From contig NZ_CP094526.1 of assembly GCF_029910095.1 (NCBI RefSeq), positions 4,960,001 through 5,024,000 of the forward strand: 64,000 nucleotides of DNA, written 5' to 3'. The notes below the pieces were generated by a model. The model was not told the DNA's origin. It saw nothing but the letters and a program-made list of their open reading frames with translations, and ran no database searches. The stretch is from Bradyrhizobium sp. ISRA464. GTDB taxonomy: Bacteria > Pseudomonadota > Alphaproteobacteria > Rhizobiales > Xanthobacteraceae. The stretch's first letter is position 1, and the number at the start of each line of letters is the position of its first letter. A program made the translations under genes and the position numbers. Below are positions 16,780-24,593 of this stretch, piece after piece.

Positions 16780-17562
16780 ATGCGACCCCCACCGCACGCC
16801 ATGGACGCCCACGCCCCCTCCTCCAACTCCCAGTCGCCCTGGCTGCCGTTCGAAAGCCGCCGCCGCGCCCGCGACGAGAAGCGCGAAGCGGTGTTGCGCA
16901 CCGCTGTCGCGCTGTTCCTGGAGCAGGGTTATCACCGCGCCACGCTCAACGACGTCGCCAAGCGGCTGAACATCACCAAGCCCGCGCTCTACAATTATTT
17001 CCGCGGCAAGGACGAGATCCTGTTCGAGTGCTGGTCGCTCGGCAACGAGCTGGTCGACGATTGCATTGCCGAGACCTCGGCCGGCGGCGGCACGGGCCTT
17101 GATAAGCTGCGCAAGCTCACCGTCAGATATGCCGAGCTGATGACCACCGACTACGGCAAGAGCCTCGTCCGCTTCGACGTCCGCGATCTCAACGAGGACA
17201 ATCGCAAGATCGTCCAGACGGCGAAGCGGCGGATCGACCGCGCCTTCCGCAGCTATATCGCCGAGGGCGTCGGCGACGGCTCGATCAGGCCGTGCGATCC
17301 GAAACTCTCGGCCTTCGCGATCGCGGGCTCGCTGAACTGGATCGGACACTGGTTTCAGCCCGGCGGCCCGATGACCGGCAAGGCCGTGGCCGAGGAATTC
17401 GCGATCCGCCTGACCGAGGGGATCGCCACAACAACGCGCAAGAGGGCGGACAAACCGCCTCGCACGGGAAACGCATCAAGGGAGGACAAGAGTGAACATC
17501 ACGCACGGACTGCGGCGCGCGCTGCAGGTCAATCCAAACGGGCTCGCGGTCGTCTGCGGTGA
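16780..17562 (+). CDS. TetR-family transcriptional regulator
   Basis: 260 residues. The N-terminal helix-turn-helix spans about 35-80: REAVLRTAVALFLEQGYHRA, then TLNDVAKRLNITKPALYNYF, the family consensus. The remainder is a ligand-binding helical domain with a Trp-rich segment (LNWIGHWFQPGG). A basic tail of about 40 residues (SEHHARTAARAAGQSKRARG) overlaps the following acyl-CoA synthetase gene by 71 bp. The ATG at 16780 has GGAG five bases upstream. It probably binds the palindrome at 16738-16759 and represses both directions, with an acyl-CoA or substrate as inducer, as in FadR/PaaR-type TetR proteins. Confidence 0.9.
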   Translation: MRPPPHAMDAHAPSSNSQSPWLPFESRRRARDEKREAVLRTAVALFLEQGYHRATLNDVAKRLNITKPALYNYFRGKDEILFECWSLGNELVDDCIAETSAGGGTGLDKLRKLTVRYAELMTTDYGKSLVRFDVRDLNEDNRKIVQTAKRRIDRAFRSYIAEGVGDGSIRPCDPKLSAFAIAGSLNWIGHWFQPGGPMTGKAVAEEFAIRLTEGIATTTRKRADKPPRTGNASREDKSEHHARTAARAAGQSKRARGRLR

Positions 17563-19048
17563 GCGGCGGCGCAACTGGCGCGAGGTCGGCGACCGCGTCG
17601 CCCGCCTCGCCGCCGGCATTCGCGGCCTCGGCGCCAGAGATGGCGATCGCGTCGCGATCCTGTCGCTGAATTCCGATCGCTATCTCGAGCTTTATCTCGC
17701 CGTCGGCTGGGCGGGCGCGGTGATCGTGCCGCTCAACATCCGCTGGTCTCAGCTGGAGAACGAGGACGCGCTGCGCGACTGCCGCGCCGGGATCCTGTTC
17801 GTCGACAAGGCGTTTGCGCCGGTCGGCGCGACGCTGGCGAAGGCCATTCCTGGGCTGAAGCTCGTCTATGCCGACGATGGCGCGATGCCCGAGGGCATGG
17901 AGAATTACGAGACGCTGATCGCACGCAACCTGCCGATGCCGGATGCGATGCGCGGCGCGAGCGACCTAGCCGGCATCTTCTACACCGGCGGCACCACCGG
18001 CCGCTCCAAGGGCGTGATGCTGAGCCACGGCAACCTGATGGCTAACGCGCTGAACGCGCTCAGCGAAGGCCTGTGGCCGGGCACGTCGACCTACCTGCAT
18101 GCGGCGCCGATGTTCCACCTCGCCAATGGCGCGGCGATGTATTCGGTGCTGCTGTCGGGCGGCTCGAACGTCGTGATCCAGGGCTTTACGCCCGATGGCG
18201 TCGCCTCCGCCATGCAGAAGGAGCGCGTCACCGACGTCCTGCTGGTGCCGACCATGATCCAGATGTTCGTCGATCATCCCACGCTCGGCAATTACGACCT
18301 GTCGTCGCTGCGACGGATCGCCTATGGCGCCTCGCCGATCAGCGACGCCGTGCTGATGCGCGCGATGAAGGCGCTGCCGCATGTCGAGTTCACCCAGGCC
18401 TACGGCATGACCGAGCTGTCGCCGATCGCAACGCTGCTGCACTGGAAGGAGCATATCGGCGAGGGCCGTGCCAAGGGCCGGCATCGCGCCGCCGGCCGCG
18501 CCACGCTCGGCTGCGAGGTCAAGATCGTCGACGCCGAAGACAAGGTGGTGCCATCAGGCACAGTCGGCGAGATCGCGGTGCGCGGCGATGTCGTGATGAT
18601 GGGCTATTGGGAGCGCCCTGAGGAGACCGCGCGCGCCGTGATCGACGGCTGGATGCACACCGGCGACGGCGGCTGCATGGACGAGGACGGCTTCGTCTAC
18701 GTCGTCGACCGCGTCAAGGACATGATCATCTCCGGCGGCGAGAACGTCTATTCCGCGGAGGTCGAGAACGCGCTGGCACAGCACCCGGCGGTGGCGCAAT
18801 GCGCGGTGATCGGCATCCCGAGCGAGCGCTGGGGCGAGCAGGTTCACGCCGTCGTCGTGATGAAGAGCGGCGCCAGCGCCACGCCGGAAGAACTGATGGA
18901 GCACTGCAAGACGCTGATCGCCGGCTACAAATGTCCGCGCAGCGTCGACATTACCTCGACACCGCTGCCGCTCTCCGGCGCCGGCAAGATCCTGAAGCGC
19001 GAACTGCGCCGGCCGTACTGGGAGAACCGCGACCGGCGCGTGAGCTGA
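17492..19048 (+). CDS. acyl-CoA synthetase (AMP-forming)
   Basis: 518 residues of the ANL adenylating family. The P-loop YTGGTTGRSKG spans 164-174, YGMTELS lies about 308-314, the hinge motif is in VVDRVKDMIISGGENVYSAEVE, and the C-terminal catalytic Lys499 is in GAGKILKREL. It activates a carboxylic acid to its CoA thioester. The GTG start at 17492 has GGAGG six bases upstream; the first 71 bp overlap tetR, so expression is coupled. It stands opposite the five-gene catabolic unit and supplies the activation step for it. The acid is unknown; the locus suggests a branched, cyclic or aromatic-derived chain. Confidence 0.92.
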   Translation: MNITHGLRRALQVNPNGLAVVCGERRRNWREVGDRVARLAAGIRGLGARDGDRVAILSLNSDRYLELYLAVGWAGAVIVPLNIRWSQLENEDALRDCRAGILFVDKAFAPVGATLAKAIPGLKLVYADDGAMPEGMENYETLIARNLPMPDAMRGASDLAGIFYTGGTTGRSKGVMLSHGNLMANALNALSEGLWPGTSTYLHAAPMFHLANGAAMYSVLLSGGSNVVIQGFTPDGVASAMQKERVTDVLLVPTMIQMFVDHPTLGNYDLSSLRRIAYGASPISDAVLMRAMKALPHVEFTQAYGMTELSPIATLLHWKEHIGEGRAKGRHRAAGRATLGCEVKIVDAEDKVVPSGTVGEIAVRGDVVMMGYWERPEETARAVIDGWMHTGDGGCMDEDGFVYVVDRVKDMIISGGENVYSAEVENALAQHPAVAQCAVIGIPSERWGEQVHAVVVMKSGASATPEELMEHCKTLIAGYKCPRSVDITSTPLPLSGAGKILKRELRRPYWENRDRRVS

Positions 19049-19140
19049 CGCGCGCGTTGCATGGCGTGGTTTCAGCAGCAAGCGTTGACATCGGAGCAAG
19101 CGGCCGATTGGATCGGTTAGATTCAATCCAGCGAGTTCCG

Positions 19141-19737
19141 ATGTCCGCACCTGATACGAATGCCGACGGCAAGCCGCGCCGCCTGATGCACCGCCGCTCC
19201 GTCGAATGTCTCGGCTATCTCCGGGACGACGGACTGTGGGAGGTCGAGGCCCGGCTGGTCGACACAAAACCCTATGCGCGGCACGACCGCCATCGCGGCC
19301 TGCAGCAGCCCGACGATCCCGTGCACGACATCCGCCTGCGGCTCGCGGTCGACGACAGCTTCACGATCCGCGAGACCGGCACGACGATGGCCTCGACGCC
19401 CTACCCGTCCTGCCTCGATGTCGAAGGCATTCTGCAACGCCTGGTCGGCGAGCGCATCGGCAAGGGCTGGCGCGACATTATCAGGCGCAAGATCGGTCGG
19501 CTGGAGACCTACACGCATCTCGCGGAGCTGTTGGGACCGGCGGTGACGACGCTGTTCCAGACGGCAACGTCAGGCAAGAACCCGCAGGGCCGCGACTCGC
19601 TCGACCAACAGCAGGAGCTCAAGGAACCGCCGTTCTTCGTCGGCGGCTGCTACTCGTGGCGACTGGACGGACCCGTCGTGGCCGAGATGTTTCCGCAGTT
19701 CGCGAAGAAAGCTGTCGAGGCGAAGCAGGAATCATAG
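19141..19737 (+). CDS. DUF2889 family protein
   Basis: 198 residues with no signal peptide. The pattern LMHRRSVECLGYLRDDGLWEVEARLVDTK followed by DDPVHDIRLRLAVDD and TPYPSC matches DUF2889, a family of unknown function that I have often seen beside CoA-dependent catabolic genes. A conserved Cys in PSCLD and GC-Y segment near the C-terminus could form an active or metal site, but that is speculation. The ATG at 19141 is the first that keeps the domain whole; the frame is open for 340 bp further upstream inside the synthetase. It follows the acyl-CoA synthetase by 92 bp and is likely part of the TetR-controlled unit. Confidence 0.78.
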   Translation: MSAPDTNADGKPRRLMHRRSVECLGYLRDDGLWEVEARLVDTKPYARHDRHRGLQQPDDPVHDIRLRLAVDDSFTIRETGTTMASTPYPSCLDVEGILQRLVGERIGKGWRDIIRRKIGRLETYTHLAELLGPAVTTLFQTATSGKNPQGRDSLDQQQELKEPPFFVGGCYSWRLDGPVVAEMFPQFAKKAVEAKQES

Positions 19738-19749
19738 AGCCGTGGTCGC

Positions 19750-19860
19750 GGGGTGGGTTAGCCGACGACGTTCGCCGTAGCTCAACGAGCGAAGACAGAA
19801 GGCGTAACCCACCTTCCGTCCGATCCGCGTGATGGTGGGTTACGCTTCGCTAACCCACCT
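19750..19860. repeat. GTGGGTTA / TAACCCAC palindromic repeat
   Basis: GGTGGGTTA-cgcttcgc-TAACCCACC (19834-19859) is a perfect hairpin; an outer imperfect pair (GGGTGGGTTAGC near 19752 and GCGTAACCCACC near 19802) precedes it. It lies between convergent genes and touches the stop codon of the minus-strand SDR, so it may serve as a two-way transcription end. Confidence 0.7.
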
Positions 19861-20696
19861 TACGGGTTACCCGACAATCCCGCCAATTTCAGGCTCAACG
19901 CCCGCAGCCGCCTCCGCGCCTCGGCATCATAAGCCTGCGAATGGGCGCGGGCTTCGCGCATGCCGTCGAAGAACAACCCGCTTCGGTCGGCAACGTCGTC
20001 GCCGTGGACCAGATGCAGGATGGCGTCGCCGCCCTGCTCCACGGTCGACATCGGCGTGGTGCCGCTGGCGCGCACCATCGTGGTGTTCATGTAGGTCGCC
20101 GGATGCAGCGCGTTCACGGTCACGCCGCTCCCCTGCAACTCCGCCGCGAGATCGATCGTGAACATGATCTGCGACAGCTTGCTCTGCGCATAGGCGCGCC
20201 CGCCGCTGTAATTCCTCGTGATCATCACGTCGTCGAAATCGATCGGATGCTGGCCGAGCGAGGCGACCTGGACGATACGCGAAGGGGCGCTCGCCTTCAG
20301 CCGCGGCAGGAGCATGTGCGTGAGCAGGAAGCCGGCGAGATAGTTCACCGCGAAGCGCAGCTCGTGCCCGTCCTTGCTGGTCTGCCGCGCCGGCCCCTCG
20401 TTCTGCGAGCCGATGCCGGCGTTGCTGACGAAGACGTCGAGCCTCTCCTGATCGTCGAGCACGAGCTGGGCGAACTCGCGGACCTCCGCGAGCGAGGAAA
20501 GATCGGCCTGATAGAACATCGGCTCGCGGCCGCTCACCCGCTTGATCTCGTCGGCGAGAGTCTGCGCCCGCGTCGTATCGCGGCCATGGATCAGGACGCG
20601 GGCGCCGGCGGCGGCGAGCTTCATCGCCACGTAGCGACCGACGCCATCGGTGGAGCCGGTGATCAACACCGTCTTGCCTTCCATCTTCATTGCCAT
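19860..20696 (-). CDS. short-chain dehydrogenase, WWOX/retinol-dehydrogenase-like
   Basis: 278 residues of the SDR superfamily: cofactor motif TGSTDGVGR (about 14-22), an Arg in HGRDTTRA that suggests NADP(H), SNAGIG, and the catalytic Tyr and Lys in GGRAYAQSKLSQ. The C-terminal part is longer than in FabG-type enzymes, as in the eukaryotic-like retinol dehydrogenase branch. It stands alone, convergent with the DUF2889 gene, and its stop overlaps the repeat above. ATGs at 20696 and 20690 are both compatible with the AAGGA upstream. Substrate unknown. Confidence 0.85.
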   Translation of the reverse strand: MAMKMEGKTVLITGSTDGVGRYVAMKLAAAGARVLIHGRDTTRAQTLADEIKRVSGREPMFYQADLSSLAEVREFAQLVLDDQERLDVFVSNAGIGSQNEGPARQTSKDGHELRFAVNYLAGFLLTHMLLPRLKASAPSRIVQVASLGQHPIDFDDVMITRNYSGGRAYAQSKLSQIMFTIDLAAELQGSGVTVNALHPATYMNTTMVRASGTTPMSTVEQGGDAILHLVHGDDVADRSGLFFDGMREARAHSQAYDAEARRRLRALSLKLAGLSGNP

Positions 20697-21007
20697 CGTC
20701 CTTCGGTCGTTCTCCCTGCACCAGCATCAAAGATAATTGGCGATATCGACTTTGCCATGGCGTGCCACCGTCGCGCCAGCACGTCACTTTAACTGCAGCT
20801 CGACATCACAACATTTTTAGGTTGCATTTCATATCTCAATCCCGGCCATTGCTCCCGCGGTCTGTCGCGCGTCCCGTCGCCGCATGAGACAACCCTCTCC
20901 TGCGGCGCCACGTCACGCCTCGGCATGGCCCGGTTCTGGTATCGTCGGTCCAAGTCGACGAAGCCATGGCGTGCGGTTGCTGCCGGGCATGCGCGAACGG
21001 GCACAGG
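20697..21007. other. intergenic stretch without recognised content
   Basis: About 310 bp between divergent genes. The middle (about 20730-20850) is less GC-rich than its surroundings and may hold the promoters of both. No repeat or RNA gene seen. Confidence 0.4.
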
Positions 21008-21352
21008 ATGTTCCGATCGACACCAAACAGGATCACGCGGAATGCTCCGTCACTGGAGCCGTTCGGCATGCTGCTCCTGCTCGGCGTGCTGACCGCACTG
21101 CCGGCGATCGCGGCGATCCGCCTGCTCGAGCCCGGGCTCGTTCTGCCCGTGCTCAGCATCCTGCTGTTCGCGCAGGCCGCAATCGCCGCGGTCGTGGCGT
21201 ACGCAATCCGCGTGCGGACAACTTCGGCGCACTTGAACCTGTGGGATTTTGCCGGTGCGTTCACCCTGATGGGGTGTGCAGCGGCGATCCTCGGCGAGCC
21301 GGATCAGGCGGCGCTGTTCTTCGAGGAACAGGCCGCGCTGCGTCCGGACTAG
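21008..21352 (+). CDS. small inner-membrane protein of unknown function
   Basis: 114 residues beginning MFRSTPNRITRNAPSLEPFG. Three hydrophobic helices are clear: MLLLLGVLTALPAIAAIRLL, VLPVLSILLFAQAAIAAVVA, and LWDFAGAFTLMGCAAAILG. A short acidic tail follows (EPDQAALFFEEQAALRPD). I have seen similar rhizobial proteins with the WDFAGAFT-GCAAAI-EP pattern, always of unknown function. The frame begins earlier (20966), but the ATG at 21008 gives the simplest topology. Its TAG stop is the first part of a palindromic repeat. Confidence 0.6.
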   Translation: MFRSTPNRITRNAPSLEPFGMLLLLGVLTALPAIAAIRLLEPGLVLPVLSILLFAQAAIAAVVAYAIRVRTTSAHLNLWDFAGAFTLMGCAAAILGEPDQAALFFEEQAALRPD

Positions 21353-21450
21353 AGCATGATCCGGAAAAGTGGAAACCGGTTTTCCGAAAAGATCATGCTC
21401 AAACAAAAAGATGAGATCATGATGCGCTTCAATCTAATCGCATCATGATC
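21352..21450. repeat. rhizobial GAGCATGATC palindromic element, double hairpin
   Basis: First hairpin: GAGCATGATC (21352-21361) with GATCATGCTC (21391-21400), with an inner CGGAAAA/TTTTCCG stem. Second hairpin: GATCATGATGCG (21415-21426) with CGCATCATGATC (21439-21450), both perfect. Related but diverged elements are at 59321-59387 and 62786-62834. It begins on the last base of the stop codon of the upstream gene. Confidence 0.8.
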
Positions 21451-21515
21451 TAGCGACCGTAAATCCCAGGCCGGGCCCCTCTGGCAGCCACAAGCTGCGA
21501 TGTCGGACTGGAACA

Positions 21516-21617
21516 TTGGAGTGGCCCTGCTTCGACCCGCGACGCGGCTCCGCGTCGTGGTGGATTCGCCATCCGCCCGATGGCGACAGCCAACACGTCG
21601 AAACCGGTCCACTCCCC
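21516..21617 (+). promoter_or_regulatory. structured 5' leader of the TerC-family gene, candidate metal riboswitch
   Basis: A compact multi-stem fold ends 22 bp before the terC start. P1 is GGAGTGG (21518-21524) with CCACTCC (21609-21615). P2 is TTCGAC (21531-21536) with GTCGAA (21597-21602). Hairpin A is CGACGCG (21540-21546) with CGCGTCG (21551-21557). Hairpin B is TCGCCATC (21566-21573) with GATGGCGA (21579-21586). All four are perfect. TerC/YjbE genes are often controlled by the yybP-ykoY manganese riboswitch. The unpaired bits here (GGAGTGGCC and CCAACAC) only loosely recall its conserved loops, so the class is open. Confidence 0.5.
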
Positions 21618-21639
21618 GACCTCAAGGGGAGCATGACCC

Positions 21640-22260
21640 ATGTCCGAACTTCTCACACTCGAAACTTTCAGCGCATTGCTCCAGGTCATCCTCATCGACC
21701 TCGTGCTGGCCGGCGACAATGCCGTCGTCATCGGACTTGCCGCTGCTGGCCTACCCGAGCGGCAACGCACCAAGGCGATCCTGATCGGCATCGGCGCCGC
21801 GACCCTGCTGCGCATCCTGTTCGCCATCGCCACGACGCAGCTCATGCAGATCGTCGGCCTGCTGCTGGCGGGCGGCATCCTGCTGCTCTGGGTGTGCTGG
21901 AAGATGTGGCGCGAGTTGCGCGCGTCGGCCGCGGAAGGCATGGCCGGGCACGGCGCTGACGATGCGGAGGCGCCACGCAAGACGCTGCTTCAGGCCACCA
22001 CGCAGATCATCGTCGCCGATGTCTCGATGTCGCTCGACAATGTGCTCGCGGTCGCAGGTGCCGCGCGCGAGCAGCCGATCGTGCTGGTGTTCGGCCTGAT
22101 CCTCTCGATCGCGCTGATGGGCGCGGCGGCCTCGTTCATCGCGCGGCTGCTGCAGACCCACTGCTGGATCGCCTATGTCGGCCTGCTGGTGATCCTCTAT
22201 GTCGCCATCGACATGACCGTTCGCGGCATCTCCGACGTCGCCAGGATCGCCCCGGCCTGA
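21640..22260 (+). CDS. TerC/YjbE-family integral membrane protein
   Basis: 206 residues with about seven membrane helices. The family signature acidic motif occurs twice: LIDLVLAGDNAVVIGLAA (19-36) and VADVSMSLDNVLAVAGAA (about 128-145). The paired D-N residues inside membrane helices are thought to bind a metal ion, and related proteins (Alx, YjbE, TerC) take part in manganese export or metallation of secreted enzymes. The loop between the halves is short and acidic/His-containing (GHGADDAEAP). The GAGCATGACCC preceding the ATG includes a GGGGAG ribosome site. It is a single gene with a strongly folded leader. Confidence 0.88.
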   Translation: MSELLTLETFSALLQVILIDLVLAGDNAVVIGLAAAGLPERQRTKAILIGIGAATLLRILFAIATTQLMQIVGLLLAGGILLLWVCWKMWRELRASAAEGMAGHGADDAEAPRKTLLQATTQIIVADVSMSLDNVLAVAGAAREQPIVLVFGLILSIALMGAAASFIARLLQTHCWIAYVGLLVILYVAIDMTVRGISDVARIAPA

Positions 22261-22358
22261 CCGCGGAATGTAAAACGGCGTCCGCTGGCCCGCCGTTCTA
22301 CAAGACGTTCATTCAGCGCGCGATCAAGTTAGGTAAGCGTTGCGGCAGACTCGCTGCA

Positions 22359-22502
22359 CCTCTCCCGCTTGCGGGGTCGAGACGAGCGGAGCTCGCTCTT
22401 AGGCCGGAACGCATCGTCAGATGCGTTCCGGGTGGGGGCTCTTTCCACAATATGACTCGTGGTGACACCCCCACCCCAGCCCTCCCCCGCAAGCGGGAGA
22501 GG
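22359..22502. repeat. palindromic repeat, CCTCTCCCGC family (full copy)
   Basis: The ends form a perfect 18-bp inverted repeat, CCTCTCCCGCTTGCGGGG (22359-22376) with its complement at 22485-22502. Inside is the 10-bp hairpin GGAACGCATC-gtca-GATGCGTTCC (22406-22429), the same as at 14601. It fills most of the gap between the convergent terC and rraA-like genes. Confidence 0.85.
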
Positions 22503-22549
22503 GAGCGCAGTTCTGTCGCGGCGGCTGTTGGACTTCACCTTATCCAGCG

Positions 22550-23269
22550 TCAGTGGATCTCCGCCGAGCGCTTCAGCGCGTCCTTCAGCTTCTCAAGCGA
22601 AAAATCCTTCGATCGCGCGATCTCCAGGATCGGCGTCTCGCGGCGGCCGCACAGTTCGGCGGCTTCAGGCAACTTTGCCGCGACCTCATAGGGGATCACG
22701 ATGGCGCCGTGGCTGTCGGCGTGGATCAGGTCGTTGGAGCGCACCGTCATGCCGGCGACGCGGACCTCACCGCCGAAGCTTTCCGCATGCACCCAGGCAT
22801 GCGACGGGCCGATCGAGCCCGCCAGCGCCTGGAAGCCCGGCGCCCACTGCGGGATATCGCGGATCGAGCCGTCGGTGATGACGCCGAGGCAGCCCAACGC
22901 CTTGTGGACGTTGCTCTGCACCTCACCCCAGAACGCGCCGTAGCCGACGTCGGGGCCGTCGATGTCCTGGATCACGGAGATGCGCGGCCCGGCACCGGTG
23001 CCGACATATTCATAGTATTCGATGCGGCGCTTCGACTGCTCCTCGGCCGAGAGGCCGGATTTCAGCACCGAGCGGATCGTCGCAGTGCGGGCGTAGCCGA
23101 CGATCGGCGGCAGGGTCGGAAACGGGCAAACCAGCGGCTTCACCGTGTAGCCGATCAGCCGGCGCTCCGGCGCCACGATCTCCATCGCGTTGCAGATCGT
23201 CGGCGTATCGTAGCGCGCCAACGCTTCGAGGACGGAGGCGGGAAGCGGGGCGGAAGCGGATGTCGTCAC
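22550..23269 (-). CDS. RraA-like protein / 4-hydroxy-4-methyl-2-oxoglutarate aldolase family
   Basis: 239 residues of the RraA/HMG-CHA aldolase family. The active-site region is intact: GCLGVITDGSIRDIP (about 126-140) has the Arg-Asp pair that binds metal and the keto acid in class II pyruvate aldolases, and FWGEVQSNVHKALG precedes it. This favours an aldolase or oxaloacetate decarboxylase over the RNase E inhibitor role of E. coli RraA, which lacks the metal-binding Asp. The GTG start at 23269 has AGGAGAG upstream. It stands alone between two repeat elements; its pathway is not shown by context. Confidence 0.82.
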   Translation of the reverse strand: MTTSASAPLPASVLEALARYDTPTICNAMEIVAPERRLIGYTVKPLVCPFPTLPPIVGYARTATIRSVLKSGLSAEEQSKRRIEYYEYVGTGAGPRISVIQDIDGPDVGYGAFWGEVQSNVHKALGCLGVITDGSIRDIPQWAPGFQALAGSIGPSHAWVHAESFGGEVRVAGMTVRSNDLIHADSHGAIVIPYEVAAKLPEAAELCGRRETPILEIARSKDFSLEKLKDALKRSAEIH

Positions 23270-23392
23270 GGCGTTTCTCTCCTGATTTTTGGCATGCGCA
23301 GGCCGGCCTCAGCCTATAGCCGAGATCGGGCGCGAACCCAACCGAGCGAACGCTCATGGCTGATATTTGGGAAGTGCTCTTTCTCCTCATCC

Positions 23393-23483
23393 TGAGGAGC
23401 GGCGAAGCCGCGTCTCGAAGGATGAGGCCACCAGCGGGGCCTCATGGTTCGAGACGCGCGTGCCGCGCTCCTCACCATGAGGG
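23393..23483. repeat. palindromic repeat, CCTCAT/ATGAGG family (copy 2)
   Basis: Runs from CTCCTCATCCTGAGGAGC to CTCCTCACCATGAGGG, with GTCTCGAAGGATG and GGTTCGAGACGCGCG inside as inverted partners. It is just downstream of the pssA stop, between pssA and the rraA-like gene. Confidence 0.8.
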
Positions 23484-23504
23484 ACTGAAGATGTTTGGCC
23501 GGCC

Positions 23505-24383
23505 TCAGTTCAACCTTGCCGGACGGTTGTCCTGGTCGGTGCTCGCGGCCGGCGGCGTGTAGGCCGGTGCCGCTGTCGGCGCGGGTGCGCTCGCCGCCTG
23601 CGTTTGCGCGGCAAGACTGCGCTCCTGGTCGCGATACGACTTCCAGCCCCAGGGCAGGCTGATCAAATAGAGCACCGAGCCCGCCGACAGGATGTGCCAG
23701 GGATAGCCGATCAAGAGCGCGACGAAGAACACCACTGCGACGAACACCGGCAGCACCATTTCCGGCGGCACGCGCATCTTCACCGTCTTGCCGGAGAACA
23801 CCGGCAGCCGCGACACCATCAGGAACGCGATCAGCAGCGTATAGAACGCCGTCAGCGTCGCCGGCGGCATCGGCACGCCGAGGAAGGCGAGATAGATCGG
23901 CAGCAGCACGGTAATCGCGCCGGCCGGCGCCGGCACGCCGGTGAAGTAATTGGCGGCGAAGGCAGGCTTGTTCGGATCGTCGATCGAGGCGTTGAACCGC
24001 GCCAGGCGCAGGCCGCCGGAGATCGCGAACACCATCGCGGCGATCCAGCCGCCATTGTTCAGCTCATGCAGCTGCCAGAAATACAGGATCAGGCCCGGCG
24101 CCACGCCGAAATTGACGAAGTCGGCGAGGCTGTCGAGCTCGGCGCCGAATTTCGACTGGCCCTTGATCATGCGCGCGACGCGACCGTCGATGCCGTCGAG
24201 GATCGCGGCGAACACAATCGCGGCAACCGCAAGCTCCATCCGCCCTTCCGTCGAGAGGCGGATCGCGGTCAGGCCGGCGCAGATCGCCAGCAGCGTGATC
24301 ATGTTCGGCACGAGCATCCGCACCGGGATCGGGCGGAACCGCCGGCGGCGAAACTCGGGAGAGTCTGGGTCGAATGGCACCAT
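23505..24383 (-). CDS. pssA: CDP-diacylglycerol--serine O-phosphatidyltransferase
   Basis: 292 residues. The CDP-alcohol phosphatidyltransferase motif D-G-x2-A-R-x8-G-x3-D-x3-D is complete: Asp66, Gly67, Ala70, Arg71, Gly80, Asp84 and Asp88 in the segment from GIDGRVARM to DSLADF. About seven helices follow (for example NNGGWIAAMVFAISGGLRLA), and the C-terminal 40 residues are a low-complexity Ala/Pro tail. It makes phosphatidylserine from CDP-diacylglycerol and serine in the membrane. The psd gene for the next step, decarboxylation to phosphatidylethanolamine, lies directly upstream on the same strand, separated by 210 bp with a repeat. Confidence 0.94.
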   Translation of the reverse strand: MVPFDPDSPEFRRRRFRPIPVRMLVPNMITLLAICAGLTAIRLSTEGRMELAVAAIVFAAILDGIDGRVARMIKGQSKFGAELDSLADFVNFGVAPGLILYFWQLHELNNGGWIAAMVFAISGGLRLARFNASIDDPNKPAFAANYFTGVPAPAGAITVLLPIYLAFLGVPMPPATLTAFYTLLIAFLMVSRLPVFSGKTVKMRVPPEMVLPVFVAVVFFVALLIGYPWHILSAGSVLYLISLPWGWKSYRDQERSLAAQTQAASAPAPTAAPAYTPPAASTDQDNRPARLN

Positions 24384-24484
24384 AGCTTACTAATATAGCA
24401 AGCACGCGCCCGCTCCGCCAATGCGGCAGGAACCGGCTGATTGGGCTGACAAAACAGAGTTAACCACATCATCGACACCGTTCG

Positions 24485-24586
24485 TCCTCATCCTGAGGAG
24501 CCCGCGCCGCGGGTGTCTCGAAGGATGTAGGCCACAGTTGGGCCTCATGGTTCGAGACGCGCGTTCCGCGCTCCTCACCATGAGGG
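24485..24586. repeat. palindromic repeat, CCTCAT/ATGAGG family (copy 3)
   Basis: Runs from CCTCATCCTGAGGAGC to GCTCCTCACCATGAGGG; the same orientation as copies 2 and 5. It lies between psd and pssA, inside what is otherwise a two-gene unit, and ends 8 bp from the psd stop. Confidence 0.82.
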
Positions 24587-24593
24587 TTACCAA

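Noticed and set aside
24485..24586. tRNA T-loop-like GGTTCGAGAC in several intergenic regions
   Set aside because: It is part of the palindromic repeat family; no acceptor or anticodon stems surround it. No tRNA was found in the window.
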